Source of the DNA: Klebsormidium nitens
Lineage: Eukaryota > Streptophyta > Klebsormidiophyceae > Klebsormidiales > Klebsormidiaceae
Assembly (NCBI GenBank): GCA_000708835.1
Contig: DF237380.1
Span: 1 to 64,000, forward strand
Direction of reading: 5' to 3'
DNA length: 64,000 nt
The notes under the pieces are model-generated. The model was not told the origin of the DNA, ran no database searches, and was given only the letters and a program-made list of their open reading frames with translations. Below, in pieces: positions 23,101 to 34,300 of this stretch (positions are counted from its first letter, which is position 1; each line of letters begins with the position of its first letter). The position numbers were made by a program, and so were the translations under genes.

Positions 23101-24482
23101 GCACACAAGCGTCAGCTCCTTCATCCTCCCTTAGGTTGTCATAGAATCTTTCCAAAGGTGCCTCTCAAGCCCTGAGCTGCGACCGAAGTTGCAGCTTTAA
23201 GGGGAACCGCGTGATATACGATCGAACGCAGGTTGCCTAACCTAACCTCACCTTTTGCCCCCCCGTGTTGCCGCCCCAACCGCAGCATCGCAACCGGACC
23301 CCTCGACGGCCGCCGCCCCCTCCCTTCCCCCCACCGACCCGTTCGTTCCCTTTCTTTAGAATCCATCCCCTTCTCCTCCTCGCCTCTCTCCACATCGCTG
23401 TCCCCATTCTCTGTAATGCTCACCAGCGCCCGCGGCCCGGGGAGACTCTTCTGCTTCTTTAGGCGTCCCGTCCTGCCATTCTGCCCCGGCTGGTCTTCAA
23501 AAGATTCTTCCCGGCCGCTCGGTTCGTGGTCAGTGTGCCTCCGGTGACTGAACGGACTGGTTCCGGGCTGGACGGACTCCCAAGAAACGGTCCCGTCGTT
23601 GACCGTGAACGCGCGGCGGCCACGTGCCCGGCCCGGTTTCACGGAGGGGCTGCAATTTGAGAGGAGCGGAATCCTTGCAACCCAGAATCATATGAGTTGC
23701 ATTCGGTCGAATGATTCATAGTGGAGGCGCCTGAAGCAATGGTTTATGGGGGAAAGCTTCCTTCAACTAGGACACGTTTTTCGAGAATGTTTCTGCGTCA
23801 TGTGCGAAGCCAACATTCAACCGTGATTGCGGTGGTGCCACAGATGGTGCTGGGTGCTCCGTAAAGCCGATACGCCCTTGATTAGAAGAGGTTTTAGATC
23901 TGAGATTCGCATGACAAGAAAGCTCAAGTTGTGTTCTCTGAAAAGTTCTGCCTTGACCACCAGTGATGGTAGCTGTTTGCTCTGCTTACAGTTATCTTGA
24001 CCCGCCCCTTCACAGCTAACACCCCCCTCTTTCCCTTTCATTCTCACAAATAAGGGTCTGGAAACCACTGGCACAGATCCAAAGCTGACCCGTTTGCAGC
24101 AGCCACCGGACAACCCATCGACCCGAAATGCGGCTACGCACCTTCTAATCATCCGCAACTTCAGCAACCTAAGTCAGAGGAGAAACCCTCGCAACGCTCA
24201 CCTGTTACCGCTGCCTTCTCCTGTGGAACCCCCGGTTGAAACCCTCCTCCTTCCGGGGGCTTCCGGGCTGGGCTCTTCCTGCCCCCCCTCAGAAGCTGTA
24301 GGCGAAGAAACCCTTATTGAAGACAGCCGGCGAATACGGCCAAGGTCCGAATGGAGGATTGCATCCACTGTGGGGGGGTCCACAGGCAGGGAGGGGGGGG
24401 AGAGGGGAGTGGAGGTTCCGTCCAGGGGGTGGAGCGTGCTGGTTGGGGTGGAGCTCTGCGGCCCCCCCTCCGCAAAATCCAT
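17187..24482 (-). CDS. Rhomboid-family membrane protein lacking the catalytic serine (pseudoprotease)
   Basis: Eight exons in consistent phase: 24482-24202, 22170-21906, 21518-21319, 20730-20665, 20260-20161, 19265-19068, 18221-18113, 17350-17187; 460 residues. The first ~180 residues are Ser/Pro/Arg-rich and cytosol-like. The membrane core follows: FMFWALVCVHVAMA (first helix), AGEWWRWVSPVLIHT then LLHLAAMAIPL, the classic rhomboid WR and loop-1 region, then TAAGAAGLVVGAAGM and VWSHVGGLLSGVVVGLV. The GxSG active-site motif reads GAAG (Ala327 instead of Ser), while the partner histidine is kept (His390 in WSHVGG). Rhomboids cleave membrane helices with a Ser-His pair, so this copy should be inactive and may act as a binder like iRhoms or derlins (inference). 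A further possible exon at about 23650-23425 (basic, acceptor and donor present) starts in the right phase but ends in the wrong one, so it is left out. Introns carry many copies of exon edges. Confidence 0.75.
17845..18015. repeat. Two degenerate copies of the 3' edge of rhomboid exon 18221-18113
   Basis: The exon end with donor (plus strand ACCGTTTAGCCGGACCAGGC at 18111) recurs as CCGGTTAGCCGGACCAGG at about 17991 and as GCGGTTAGCCGAACCAGCAC at about 17857, each followed by ACGACGCCGC. The spacing is about 120-135 bases. Both copies lie in the next intron. Confidence 0.8.
19370..19950. repeat. Four degenerate copies of the 5' edge of rhomboid exon 19265-19068
   Basis: The block ACAGGAGCCGAACGTGATCT followed by GAAAAACGACGGGCAGGGGG spans the splice acceptor and first exon bases at about 19245-19295. 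It recurs near 19383, 19610, 19742 and 19880 with increasing changes, spaced about 130-230 bases. All copies lie in the upstream intron (19266-20160), and the real exon is the end member of the array. Confidence 0.85.
20960..21225. repeat. Two degenerate copies of the 3' edge of rhomboid exon 21518-21319
   Basis: The exon end (plus strand GCGCTCACCGCGCGCCCCAC then TGCTGCAGAAACTGCACGC at 21311-21350) recurs at about 21167-21220 and 20961-21003, each with a GCTCAC donor complement. They lie in the intron that follows the exon on the minus strand. Using the 21173 donor would break the reading frame. Confidence 0.85.
22496..22750. repeat. Two related ~65-base blocks about 180 bases apart
   Basis: Blocks beginning CTTCCGGGTGTGTCCGG (22497) and CTTCCGGGCGTGCCGGG (22678) both continue to TGTC(C/T)GGAGCCACCGA. 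They lie in the long first intron of the rhomboid gene. They may be another exon-edge duplication, but no exon has been identified there. Confidence 0.6.
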
Positions 24483-26385
24483 CGCTTTCCTTACCCCCTG
24501 AAACGGGCGCTGAAATTCGGGTTGTGCTCAGCTGGGTTGATGCATTGGGAGGGGTTTTCTGGTGGGCACTTGTTGAGTGTGGGGAAGCGTAGCTGGGATT
24601 CGCTAGTGGGGGTGGGGGATTTCGTGTGATTTGGGGTTTAAAAAGAAAAGTGCAATTGTCCCAATTGGGCTGTGCTAACTAGCTGCAAAGGAGCTAGGGT
24701 GAAAGGGCCAGCGGCCATAGGATTTTCTGGTTGGACCTTTTGGATTTTCTGGTGAAGAGCGGGCCAGCTCATTTTAGGGTAACCACACTGCTGTTCTACT
24801 GAATTCAGCTCGTTATCCGTGTATAAGTTTATGCACTGAAGAGAGCCGCCCCATCTCCAGGGCAAATCTGAGCACTCCACTGCTTGATGAGCTAGGCCAG
24901 CCTGCCAGCAAAGAAAGAGCTGCAACCTGGTGGCTGCCGCGCAGCTATGCTTCAAAAGAGAAGCTCATTTGTCGTTGAAATGAGCACGGGCCAAATTACC
25001 ACGTCTGCTGCTTTCCATCGGCCCACCCAATGCAGCTCGTGTGTGGCAGCTCCTAGCTCAGCACTACATTTTAGGAGCTTCAGTCCCAGCTCCAGTCTAT
25101 GCGTCTGTTGTCTGTCAGCTTGCTTCGCAGCTCGCTCCTTGTCCCTCTTCCTGATTCGCTCCAAATTTGCATGTCTGTTTCATCTGTTGCTAACTTTGCT
25201 GCCTTAGTATATAGCACTGTAGCAGGCGCGAGCCGCGCGGCCGGCATGAGGCTAGCCTTAGTAGACGGTCACGACGGTACGGTAGCCGCTGACGGTCGGA
25301 CCCGTGAGGCGCCAAGGTCCGCGTTCTGACAGCTGCCATTTGCTGATGGAGGGTCCGTCATTGGCGGCGATGCAAGCGGCTGGGAGGGCGCGGGACTGCA
25401 CTTCAAATGTTGTCAGTTGTTCGCTGATGTCAGCTCAGTGCTACCCAGTATAGTACAAACCGTACAACGTTTACAGGTAAATAGGTAGGTACAGGTAATT
25501 ATTTCGAAATTTGAACCGTCTAACCGTCAATCTTCGTAACGTGACAATAAACGCGCGCGCACGAAGTCAGCCGTGGCCCGTTGATTGTTTTTGAGGCGCG
25601 CGCAAGCGCGGCGCATTCAGGCGCCCGTCGCTTCTGAATTTACGGAGACCGTCTACCACGCGGACTGCAACATCAACGTGAAAGACGATATCCGATGATC
25701 GAGACGGGGACAAGATGTCCAAACCTTTGATTTAAGTACGTTAATATGTAAGTTTGCATCTCAAGTACAAATAATTTCACAAAGGGCCTAGCCTTTCAAG
25801 CTTGATTGCATGGAGCTTGTATAGCGGTGGTTGCATGGCATGTAGGTACTACGGACGTTTTAGACGTGGGAGAATAGCTTATATGCTCTAGTAGGCAACT
25901 TAGCAACCGCATGAAGAACTGAGGAGCAGTAGAATTGATTACAACACCACATGTATAGCAACTGCATGAAGAAGGATCGCGGAAAGATTACAGGCAATGG
26001 ATACACCACATTTGTACGGTATGCCACTGGAAAAGCCTATTGCATATTGCATGCCTATTTGGGTGCATGGTGAAAACGACAAAAACCCATCGTCGATCAT
26101 GGAATCTGCCGCAATGCATGACACAATACGATAGCATACTATGCTGCTGTTACGCCGCCGATGCCATGAGCTAGAGCTCAGTAGGAGCTTTTCTGCAATA
26201 CCATGATATGTCTAGCCTGCATGTGCAATATTGAAAAGCAGCGCGCTATTGGCTGTGCGGATTTTTATGACTTCATAAGAACCATGTAACGCTGCCAAAA
26301 GATCCGCCTATTTGCGAACTCGGACTGGGTCCACTGAAGCTCCAATTCATTCCGTCGCCTTCTCCCTTCCGTGTCCACGATCACT
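24483..26385. other. Intergenic between WSD 3' end and rhomboid 5' end
   Basis: Upstream of the rhomboid start codon at 24482 (promoter side) and downstream of the WSD stop at 26386. No further exon was recognised. The stretch 25.4-26.2 kb is AT-richer with only short chance ORFs. Confidence 0.5.
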
Positions 26386-29300
26386 CTACGCCAACTTTTT
26401 GAAAGAGATTCTCTCCAGCATCTCCTCAAGAGCATCAACGCAAAACTGGCAAAGCACTTCCGGATCTGGAACAACCTCCTTGATCGAACACGCGATGAAC
26501 TTGACCTTGCCCCGGTAGCTAACAAAATGAACGATGAGGCCTTGTGACGTGCCCACCACTGTGGGCGTGAGCGTGGTCACAGGGACGCCCGCCAGCGTCA
26601 CGGGCTCGGCAGGGCCTACCACGTTAGACAGCGAAATGGACGTTTGGACGATCGTACGTTTGGTCGCGAAAACGGCCGCCTGCAAAAATCGGGAAGAGCG
26701 TGAGGTCGCACGAGTGGCTTCCTTTGGTCGTCCGATGGGTTCGTCCTCTTCTTGATGTGCGGGTTCTCTCTGCTATTCTGTCCGCTGTCGTCTGAGAAAG
26801 AAGCAGCTGAGAGGTAGACTAGACGGGACTTGCAATCTACTCGAGACTGTGGACTACGACTTACTGGGCGGTTTGCAGATCAAGACAGAGCGGGTTTGCA
26901 TTCGTTGCCCAATAAGCATTGACTCTTGACCCAGTCTCCTACAGCGCTTTGAACATCATACCGCGAGGAGGAGGAAGAACGAAGTCCGAATCGGACCCCA
27001 AACTATGCTCAGCTACTTCGCAGGCTCTCTACATCGGAGAGGGAAGTATTCACTCGCAACCAAGATTACCAAAGTGTTCCCTGAGACGTCTGGAAACAGA
27101 CCACACAATCCTGAATATCCTGCCAGGAATAGCCAACCCGGTGAACTCTTCTGCTTCCGTCACACTCCTCCTAAGATCCCCTTTCTGTATGCAGCTCGCA
27201 AAAGCGGAATAGGACCTACCGAGGGGCCGAAACTGTTTAGGATCTGGACGCCGTTCCACGCCGTGAACCACGCCTCGATGGAGTTCTTTGCCATCGCCGT
27301 CTCGCGTCGCACCATCCGGACACGCACCAACGGGTCGCGGACCTGCAGCCGGACGTCAGCGGACGTTAGCGGCCGAAAAATCGGCCACAGTGAATGGGAG
27401 GGCCGGTCGTCTCGGTTCACATTGAGCGAAGAGACAGTCCTTTCTGCTTCGAGAGATATCTTCCTGCAGCCGGACGTCAGCGGAAGCCAGCGAACATGAG
27501 CCGAGTATCAGCGGCCAACCTGTGAGAAGACCGGTCGTTATGAATGGCCACAGAGAAACTATTGCAATTCGCTTGGAGGCTACTCCTGCAGCCAGACGTC
27601 AGTAGACGCCGGCGGACGTCAGCAGACGGTCAGTTGGCAGGAGCTATTAGAAAATCGGTCGTTCTGACTTAGAGGATCTGATGATCTCTAATCCACCTTT
27701 GGAAAAGGTGGACCTGCACCCGGACGTCCGTGGACGGTCGGTTCACCTCGGTCTAACGGAGGACCCGGAGCAGGACGTTCGGAAAGGGCCAGCGATTGCT
27801 TTCGTCAGACCTGAGTTATCTAGCTTAACGTAAAAGAGGCTCCAACAATCATCCAACGTAATCGGTACTTCTGGGCAGATGTAGGTCTAGCTGCTCAGCA
27901 TATTTACAACGTAAACTCCCGCGCCTGGAAAGCGAGCCGCCCCGCAAACACCGCGGACAGCGGAGTTCGAAGAGCGTCCAGTTGGAGAACAAAGGGAAGC
28001 AGAATGAAGAACAAGTTTGGAGCCTGGGTTTCGCAAACCAGAAAACTCCTGACCCGGGACCTTCAGCTTCTCAGGCCCCAATTCGTTCCCCCAGCAAATA
28101 GAAACCTATAACAGGAAATGTCTTCCAATCCGACGGTTACAAACACTTGCAAACCCCAAAGTTTCGAAAGTTTGAAATGCCACGATCTTTTGACCACCTT
28201 CAAGAGGATCACGCACCTGATTCACCGGCAGGGGTAGCAAGACATACCCCATCTCATTCCCCCAGACAACAGAAGAACCTTGCACACCGGTGTTATCCTC
28301 CAACTGGCAACTTTTCGAGTCTCGGAAGTCTACACACTTGTTACAAACGACCTGAGAAAAGTCCCAAGAACGCACCTGGTCCACCGGCAGGGGCAGCATG
28401 ACATACCCCATCTCGTTCCCCCACCGCGCCTGCGACCCGCCCCGCATCATCGCGTCTAACTCCTGCACCCCGGGGGACTTCCGAATGTTCACGAGCGCCA
28501 AAGCTCGCACTCGCAACCTCTTAGGCACGTACCACCGTTTTCGCGTCTCTCCCCCCCCCTCCTCGGCGGGCTTTTCGTCCCCCTGTTTCGAGGGGCTGTA
28601 ACTGCTGCTCGGAAGCTCTCCGTCAGGCTCCCCCGAATCGGTGGGAAGGGCTTCCGAGGGAAGGCGCGAGGCGAGGCGGTCGGAGAGGGCCTGTGCGCGG
28701 GCGGCGAGGCCGTCGACGTCAGCGGTGACGTCAGCCGGGTCGTCGTTGGTCTCTCGCGCCTTGAAATACCTGTGGGGAGGAGTCTCTTGAGAATGTCGCT
28801 AGGAGAAATGAAGCAAAGCCATCGTATATTCCGCTTTCTGGCGCTCTGCTCAGTTAAAAGAAACCGCATCAGAAACCGAACGACATGATTAATGAGTGGT
28901 TTGTGAGAAACCGTCAGTACGTACAGCCAGCAGTGGGCAAAGGGCTCGTCAAACCCGTTATGCCCCTGCGAAGTTAGCACTGCCCCAGGTCTCAAATTGC
29001 TGTTACTGCTGGAATATGGGGCTGTCAAGTAGTCAGTGTATCGGAGAGGAAAGGGGGCAGCTCCGAAAAGCATAAGCCGGCCTTTGCACTATTGATTTGT
29101 CTCGTTTTGCTAGTGTTTGCAAAAACCCTCCGGATCCTCCTACTCTTAATAGCTTGCGTACAAAACGACCTTTTTGAGGAGAGTGCCAGGAATCGGGCAG
29201 AGGGGCTCAGTCTTTAGCGTATAAAACAATATCCTCTTCCTCGAGACAGTCTTTCCCAACGTTTATATCGGTCGCACGCCCCCTCAATCCTCACCTGTTG

Positions 29301-30861
29301 AGCCCCCCCCCTAGGCACGCCACCAACACATCATTTGCGGTTGCGCCCCCCCCCACAGCCCGCGCCACCGCCTTCACGTCCGCCAACGCCACTTCGCAAC
29401 TGCTCGCGAGCACCTTCTCGCAGTGCTGCATCCCGTCTCTCGCTTTCACGGGGGTCTCCGAGTCGCGCACTACGGCCGTCATCGCCACGAACCGCCAGAT
29501 GAGCACAAGCGAGTTCCAGAAGATAATTAGAAACCTCAGCAGTGCCCGGAGCAGTCTCATCACGAGGGGGGCGTCGCTCTTCTGCGCAGCGGGCCGGGGG
29601 TTGGCCCCCGGGATCGAGGGGAGCGCCCGCGCATCCCCGGACTGGCGTGTGGCGGCAATCAGGAGCGCGATAAGTGATGTGCCGTCGCCCAGGCTATGGT
29701 GGATCCTGAGAACTAGGCTGGCGGGACGGCGCGCTCCGGGGGGGTGCGTTAGCAGGTGCGCTTGCCAAAGAGGGTAGCGGGGGTCGAGGGGGTGCGTCGT
29801 GGCCAGCTTTGCGGTGTAGTGCTCTGCGGGGTCGACGGAGGGGTCAGCGAGGCCGACCTCCGAGGGGGCTTCGAAGACGTGGCGAGAGAGGTCCACTTCC
29901 ACGGGGCACCACTCGGGGGCGCGGAAGCGGCCGCCCGGCTTCTGCATTCGCAGAGGACGGGACTGTTATGAAGGAACTTTGTAGCACCCAGGCTAGCCGC
30001 AGTCGTGCTGCGATTCCTAGGAAGGGGGGAGACATGTGAGCTACCAAAGAAGTGTCAAATAAAACGTTATGGCGGTTCTGCAGTTAGAGGGGGGAAGGAA
30101 GGCGAAGAAAAGCTTTCCTACCAATGACATGATGACAGGTCAGCTGCTTAACTTCATTCGAGATGGAGTAAAAAGAAGCGGGGAACACTTGATATATGTA
30201 GCCATGGAGGGAGCGCCTAACTTTCAGTTTGTTCTGGTGGGACTCTGTCAACCTGATCTCGCTTTTGTAAGGGCACTTCCACACAATTGACCATGTGCTT
30301 AATGACGTAGACGTCGCTTGATTGCCAGAGCCTATCCAACGCAATTGCAGCCAACTTTTTCACCTCATTGCTCCTCGCCAGCCTCGTCAATCTAAACCTT
30401 GATTTCTGCAGGGTATCGATTGGGACCCTGTACCTGGGACTTCAAGGTATGACATCTGTCCTGAATTGAAGCACCAACCCTTGAGCACTCACCATGATAC
30501 TGTGGAAGCGCCTGTGCTTCACCAGCGTCCCCCGCAAAAACTCCTGCATGTGCTGCAACCCCGGTTTCTCCGCCAGTCCCACAACGCACAGAATCACAAC
30601 ATTCATGTCCGGCTGCGAGAAGGCTTGCCCGACAGGCGTCACAGGGCTCGTAGGCTCGTCATCAGCAGGCGTAAACTTCACTGCAGGGCCAGGCTCTGTA
30701 CGATTCTCGCCGGTCTTCAGCGGCCTCAGCCTCAGAGAAGCGGCCTTGGCCAGCTGTTTAATCCCATCGACCTCGCGCGAATGACTCTGAGTGGGTTCCT
30801 CCATTCCACCTGCGTCAATTCTCTGCCTCAAGCCTGGAAACGTCTCTCCCAACAAAAGCAT
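26386..30861 (-). CDS. Wax ester synthase / diacylglycerol acyltransferase (WSD type)
   Basis: Five exons in consistent phase: 30861-30493, 29941-29295, 28769-28376, 27342-27220, 26679-26386; 608 residues, longer than the usual ~480. A second start at 30804 (MEEPTQ) would give 589. The enzyme joins fatty acyl-CoA to a long-chain alcohol or diacylglycerol. Visible features: EPTSPVTPVGQAF near the N-terminus, then the catalytic HHxxxDG as RIHHSLGDGTS (His204, His205, Asp209), a hydrophobic LLRFLIIFWNSLVLIWRFV segment at about residue 260, and WGNEMGYVMLPLP. The C-terminal domain (DUF1298) has SLSNVVGPAEPVTLAG and LIVHFVSYRGKV. The extra length is a poorly conserved N-terminus and a Ser/Pro/Gly-rich insert in exon 3. 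In plants this family makes surface waxes, often under drought; the membrane (ER) location is inferred. It is head-to-head with GatA. Confidence 0.85.
27460..27745. repeat. Three degenerate copies of the 5' edge of WSD exon 27342-27220
   Basis: The acceptor region of the exon (plus strand CCTGCAGCCGGACGTCAGCG at 27342) recurs with CCTGCAGC(C/T)(A/G)GACGTCAG-like blocks at about 27463, 27585 and 27712, each preceded by related GAATGGCCAC/AAATCGGTCG-type sequence. The period is about 121-127 bases. All lie in the intron upstream of the exon. Confidence 0.8.
28215..28265. repeat. In-frame copy of the 3' edge of WSD exon 28769-28376
   Basis: Bases 28217-28264 match 28376-28423 at about 43 of 48 positions. 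The copy encodes WGNEMGYVLLPLPVNQ against WGNEMGYVMLPLPVDQ and ends in the same CAG/GTGCGT splice donor. The distance is 159 bases, a multiple of three, and the reading frame between the two donors has no stop. Confidence 0.9.
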
Positions 30862-31309
30862 GCACTGGACAAGCTTTGAAAGCTGCTTTCAAAAGACCAT
30901 CTGCTCCAGACATCCGGCACGCATTGCTGCACAAGTGTACCTACACTGACAGTGACAATTGGCAATTGCCCCACCTGGAGGTCCTTTTAAGTTTTAGAAG
31001 GTGCAGGTGTATTATTCGCAGGTTAAGAAGTTTTACAAGCACAACCTTATTAAGTATTGGCTGCCCACTACAGTACGTAGTAGTGTTGGCTGAGTACTAG
31101 TTCTTCAGATTGTCAAACCTAAACCCATCCTTTAACCCATCCCTAAAACGGTTCAACTTCTTTCACATGGAACGATGCTGTACATAGTTAAGAATCAAAC
31201 TTCAAAGAGAACAGAAGGAAAGTTGGGGAGGGAAAATGCAGCATTGCACCTGTAACGCCCTGTACTGAAGGGGCAGGCTAGGTACTCAAGGTGCAAGCCG
31301 TCCATTCCA
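30862..31309. promoter_or_regulatory. Divergent intergenic spacer between WSD and GatA
   Basis: A 448-base gap separates two start codons on opposite strands, so both promoters and 5' UTRs must lie here or overlap it. No TATA box or known motif could be assigned with confidence. It may act as a two-way promoter (inference from spacing only). Confidence 0.35.
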
Positions 31310-34300
31310 ATGGCGTTAGCGCGTGCACACATACGCGTCCACTCCCAAACCGCCAGATGTGTGACCACCTTCCAGAGGCAGCGGCAGCATCTGCTCCAAG
31401 AACCACTCCATACTTTGAGCAGCAGAGACCTGCGTGTGCTGACAAGTGGCAGCTCGCCATTCGTTGGCATGGCCCAAAGGCCCCAGCTACTGAAAAAATG
31501 CTTGGAAGCCCAGCCTGTCTTTCAGAAGAGATGTCGAGCGATGGCGACGAGCGCCTCGAATGCTGACGTCACCACCGGATCCATCAAGCAACTACAGGGA
31601 GACCTGCGCTCGGGCGCCAGATCAGCAGTGGAAGTGGCCAAGGAGTATCTGGAGCGGGTGGCAAAAACGGAGCCGTCCGTCAGAAGTTTCCTCCATGTTG
31701 CGGAGGAGTCTGCTTTGGAGCAGGCGGCCGCAATTGATAGAGCGATTGAGGGTGGGAAGGCACTGGGGCCGCTAGCAGGGGTCCCCATCGGTGTCAAGGT
31801 CAGCGTCTCGCTTAAGGAAGTTGGATCTTGGTCAAAACCTCTGGATCGGTGCTACCAGTTTGTCAAAAGCTTAATGGTTTCAATCCACGATGCAAGTGGT
31901 GGTATGGTTCAGAATGCCAAAATTAGGCAACAACAGACCAGTCCAGTAATCTTACAGGAGTACTCTCAACAGGCATCCTGAAGGTGGCCAGACCGGGCCA
32001 GATCATTGATGAGAGAGAATGTACACTTGTTGCAGCTTCTACTTCACTTGCCTTTCCAGGACTTCTTACAATCTTGCAGGAAAAATCTTCTTGCTTGCCA
32101 CCACTACCACCAAGAAGGCACGATGCAGGCCCTGCAGCCGGTCAAGTTTTGTTGCTTGGTCAGCTTTCTTTTTCCCCCCAAACAAAGCTCTGATTGACCG
32201 AGTCTCTATATTCACGCACTCAGACATTGGTCTGAATGCAACCTCGTCCTCCAAAGCGAAAGTACAGTATGCTTCAATCAGACATCAGGAAGGATAACTT
32301 GTGCATAGTTATGTACTTCTATCAACCTAGTATCTCCTGATTTGTAGCACCCCCTTTCCAGGACAACATCTGCACAAAGGGCCTCCCCAGCACAGGGGGC
32401 TCCCGCATCCTGGAAAACTTTACCCCCCCCTACGATGCCACCGCTATCGCTCGGCTCAAGGCCGCGGGAGCCGTCATTATCGGTAAGATGAACTGCGACG
32501 AGTTTGGCATGGGCAGCAGTACTGAGAATTCGGGTTACCACATAACTGCCAACCCCTGGGACTTAACCCGTGTTCCCGGGGGGTCTTCCGGGGGTTCGGC
32601 GGCGGGCGTAGCGGCGGGACAGGTGATGGCATCGCTGGGGAGCGACACGGGGGGGAGCATCCGGCAGCCAGCGAGCTTCTGCGGGGTGAGATGTCTAGCC
32701 TGCTGAATTCTACCTGTCAGGATGAGCTGGCGGCCTAGGTTAAGTCTAAAAGCAAGGTCTTCAAAGTGCAAAAGTGCATGACGAAATGATTTCGGTAGTG
32801 AGCACGTTCCACAATGTCAGACGCGCATCTCCTGACGCATCCCATTTTTTAATCGGCTCAAGTTCACTCTCGATCAAGCCTTGTGTAAGGAGGTCGTTTG
32901 AAAGACCACGTGCAGATACCCAAACTCTACCTATTGTTTCACCAAGCACGAAAATCAGTCGTGCAGAATCGGAGTCTTCTTGACTTAGTGCCCCTGCTCT
33001 TGACACCGGCATTTGCCTCCCAGGTTGTCGGTCTGAAGCCCACATACGGGCTGGTGTCACGATATGGGCTGATGGCTTATGCGTCCTCCCTCGACTGCAT
33101 CGGGCCGCTTGCGAACAGTGTTGAGGATGCAGCCATCGTTTTGGGGGCCATGGCGGGGCATGATGAGGCGGATTCGACCAGCGAAAAACAGGTTGGTCAG
33201 CTGCTTGCCGGCTCTGTCTAACTTAACCCTGGGCGAGTCAGAGCTTTTGCTCGTTGCCAGTGTATGTGTGGTATCAGGACCTTGCAAAGACATTTCTACG
33301 AATTTTACGAAGCCTGAGTACGTGTGGTACGTTCTATTGCTATCTAGAAGGAGCCGTTTCGTTTTCGAGAAGAAAGACCCCGTCCCAAATGGCGTACGAC
33401 CAGCCTCGAATGAGAGTCCGTTTGCAGCCACAGTGTGCTTTTGAATCGAGTGGAAGCCTTCGAGTTCGAGCATCTTTACCGCGACTTCTCGATTTCGAAC
33501 TTTCAATGCGGCTTGTGTTCCTCAGCAGTCTTTTCCAGAAACGGACGCCAAGTCTTGTACGTTTACAGATTCATCTGCTGCGTCCATAAATGACAAGAAC
33601 GCCCCACTTCCTCATAGGCACACTCTCTGCAGACTGCGACTGGTCTTTCATTTTTGCTTTTCTGGTCTCCACGAAGGCTCCTTCTCGAGTTGCCAAGACT
33701 TGCGTCAGACGTGCGCTACCCCAAAAATAATACTTCCAATCCACCTTTCTAGGAAGAGAAGTCCAAATACTTCATTTCTTTGATACACCAAGGCGCCATA
33801 CGACCCTCCTCGGCCCAGCTCCCGAATGCTTCCCCTCTAGATCATCCCAACCTTTTTGACATCCTGACTTTCTCCCACTTGGCAGGAGGTATTGACTTAT
33901 TTCTTGAATATATATGGCGCCTTCGACATTTCTATGCGCCATTCCTATGCCCAGGTGCCGCAATGTTCCACTTATGCAGGAAGTGCCTGACTACACCGCC
34001 AATTTCCGCCCGGCCAGAAGCTTGATAGCCGGCCCCGCACTGGTGTGCGCCGAGGACTTATTCCTCAGGCAGTGCGTAAAACCCTCCACATTTCGATTCC
34101 CAACTTTTCTCATCCTCATCTCGCCAATCTCTTCGAAATTTGCAGAAAGTTCCCGACTACACCGCCAATCTCCGCCCGGCCAGCGAGCTCGACAGCCGGC
34201 CCCTCGCAGGTGTGCGCTTGGGGCTCATCTCGGAAACGATGGGGGAGGGGGTGGATCCGGGAGTGGTTACCGCAATCCAAGCTGCCGCGGCGCACTACGA

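Noticed and set aside
23425-23650. Possible extra rhomboid exon, basic and Pro/Arg-rich
   Set aside because: Acceptor and donor exist and its start phase fits exon 1, but its end phase does not fit the next exon; may be an alternative exon.
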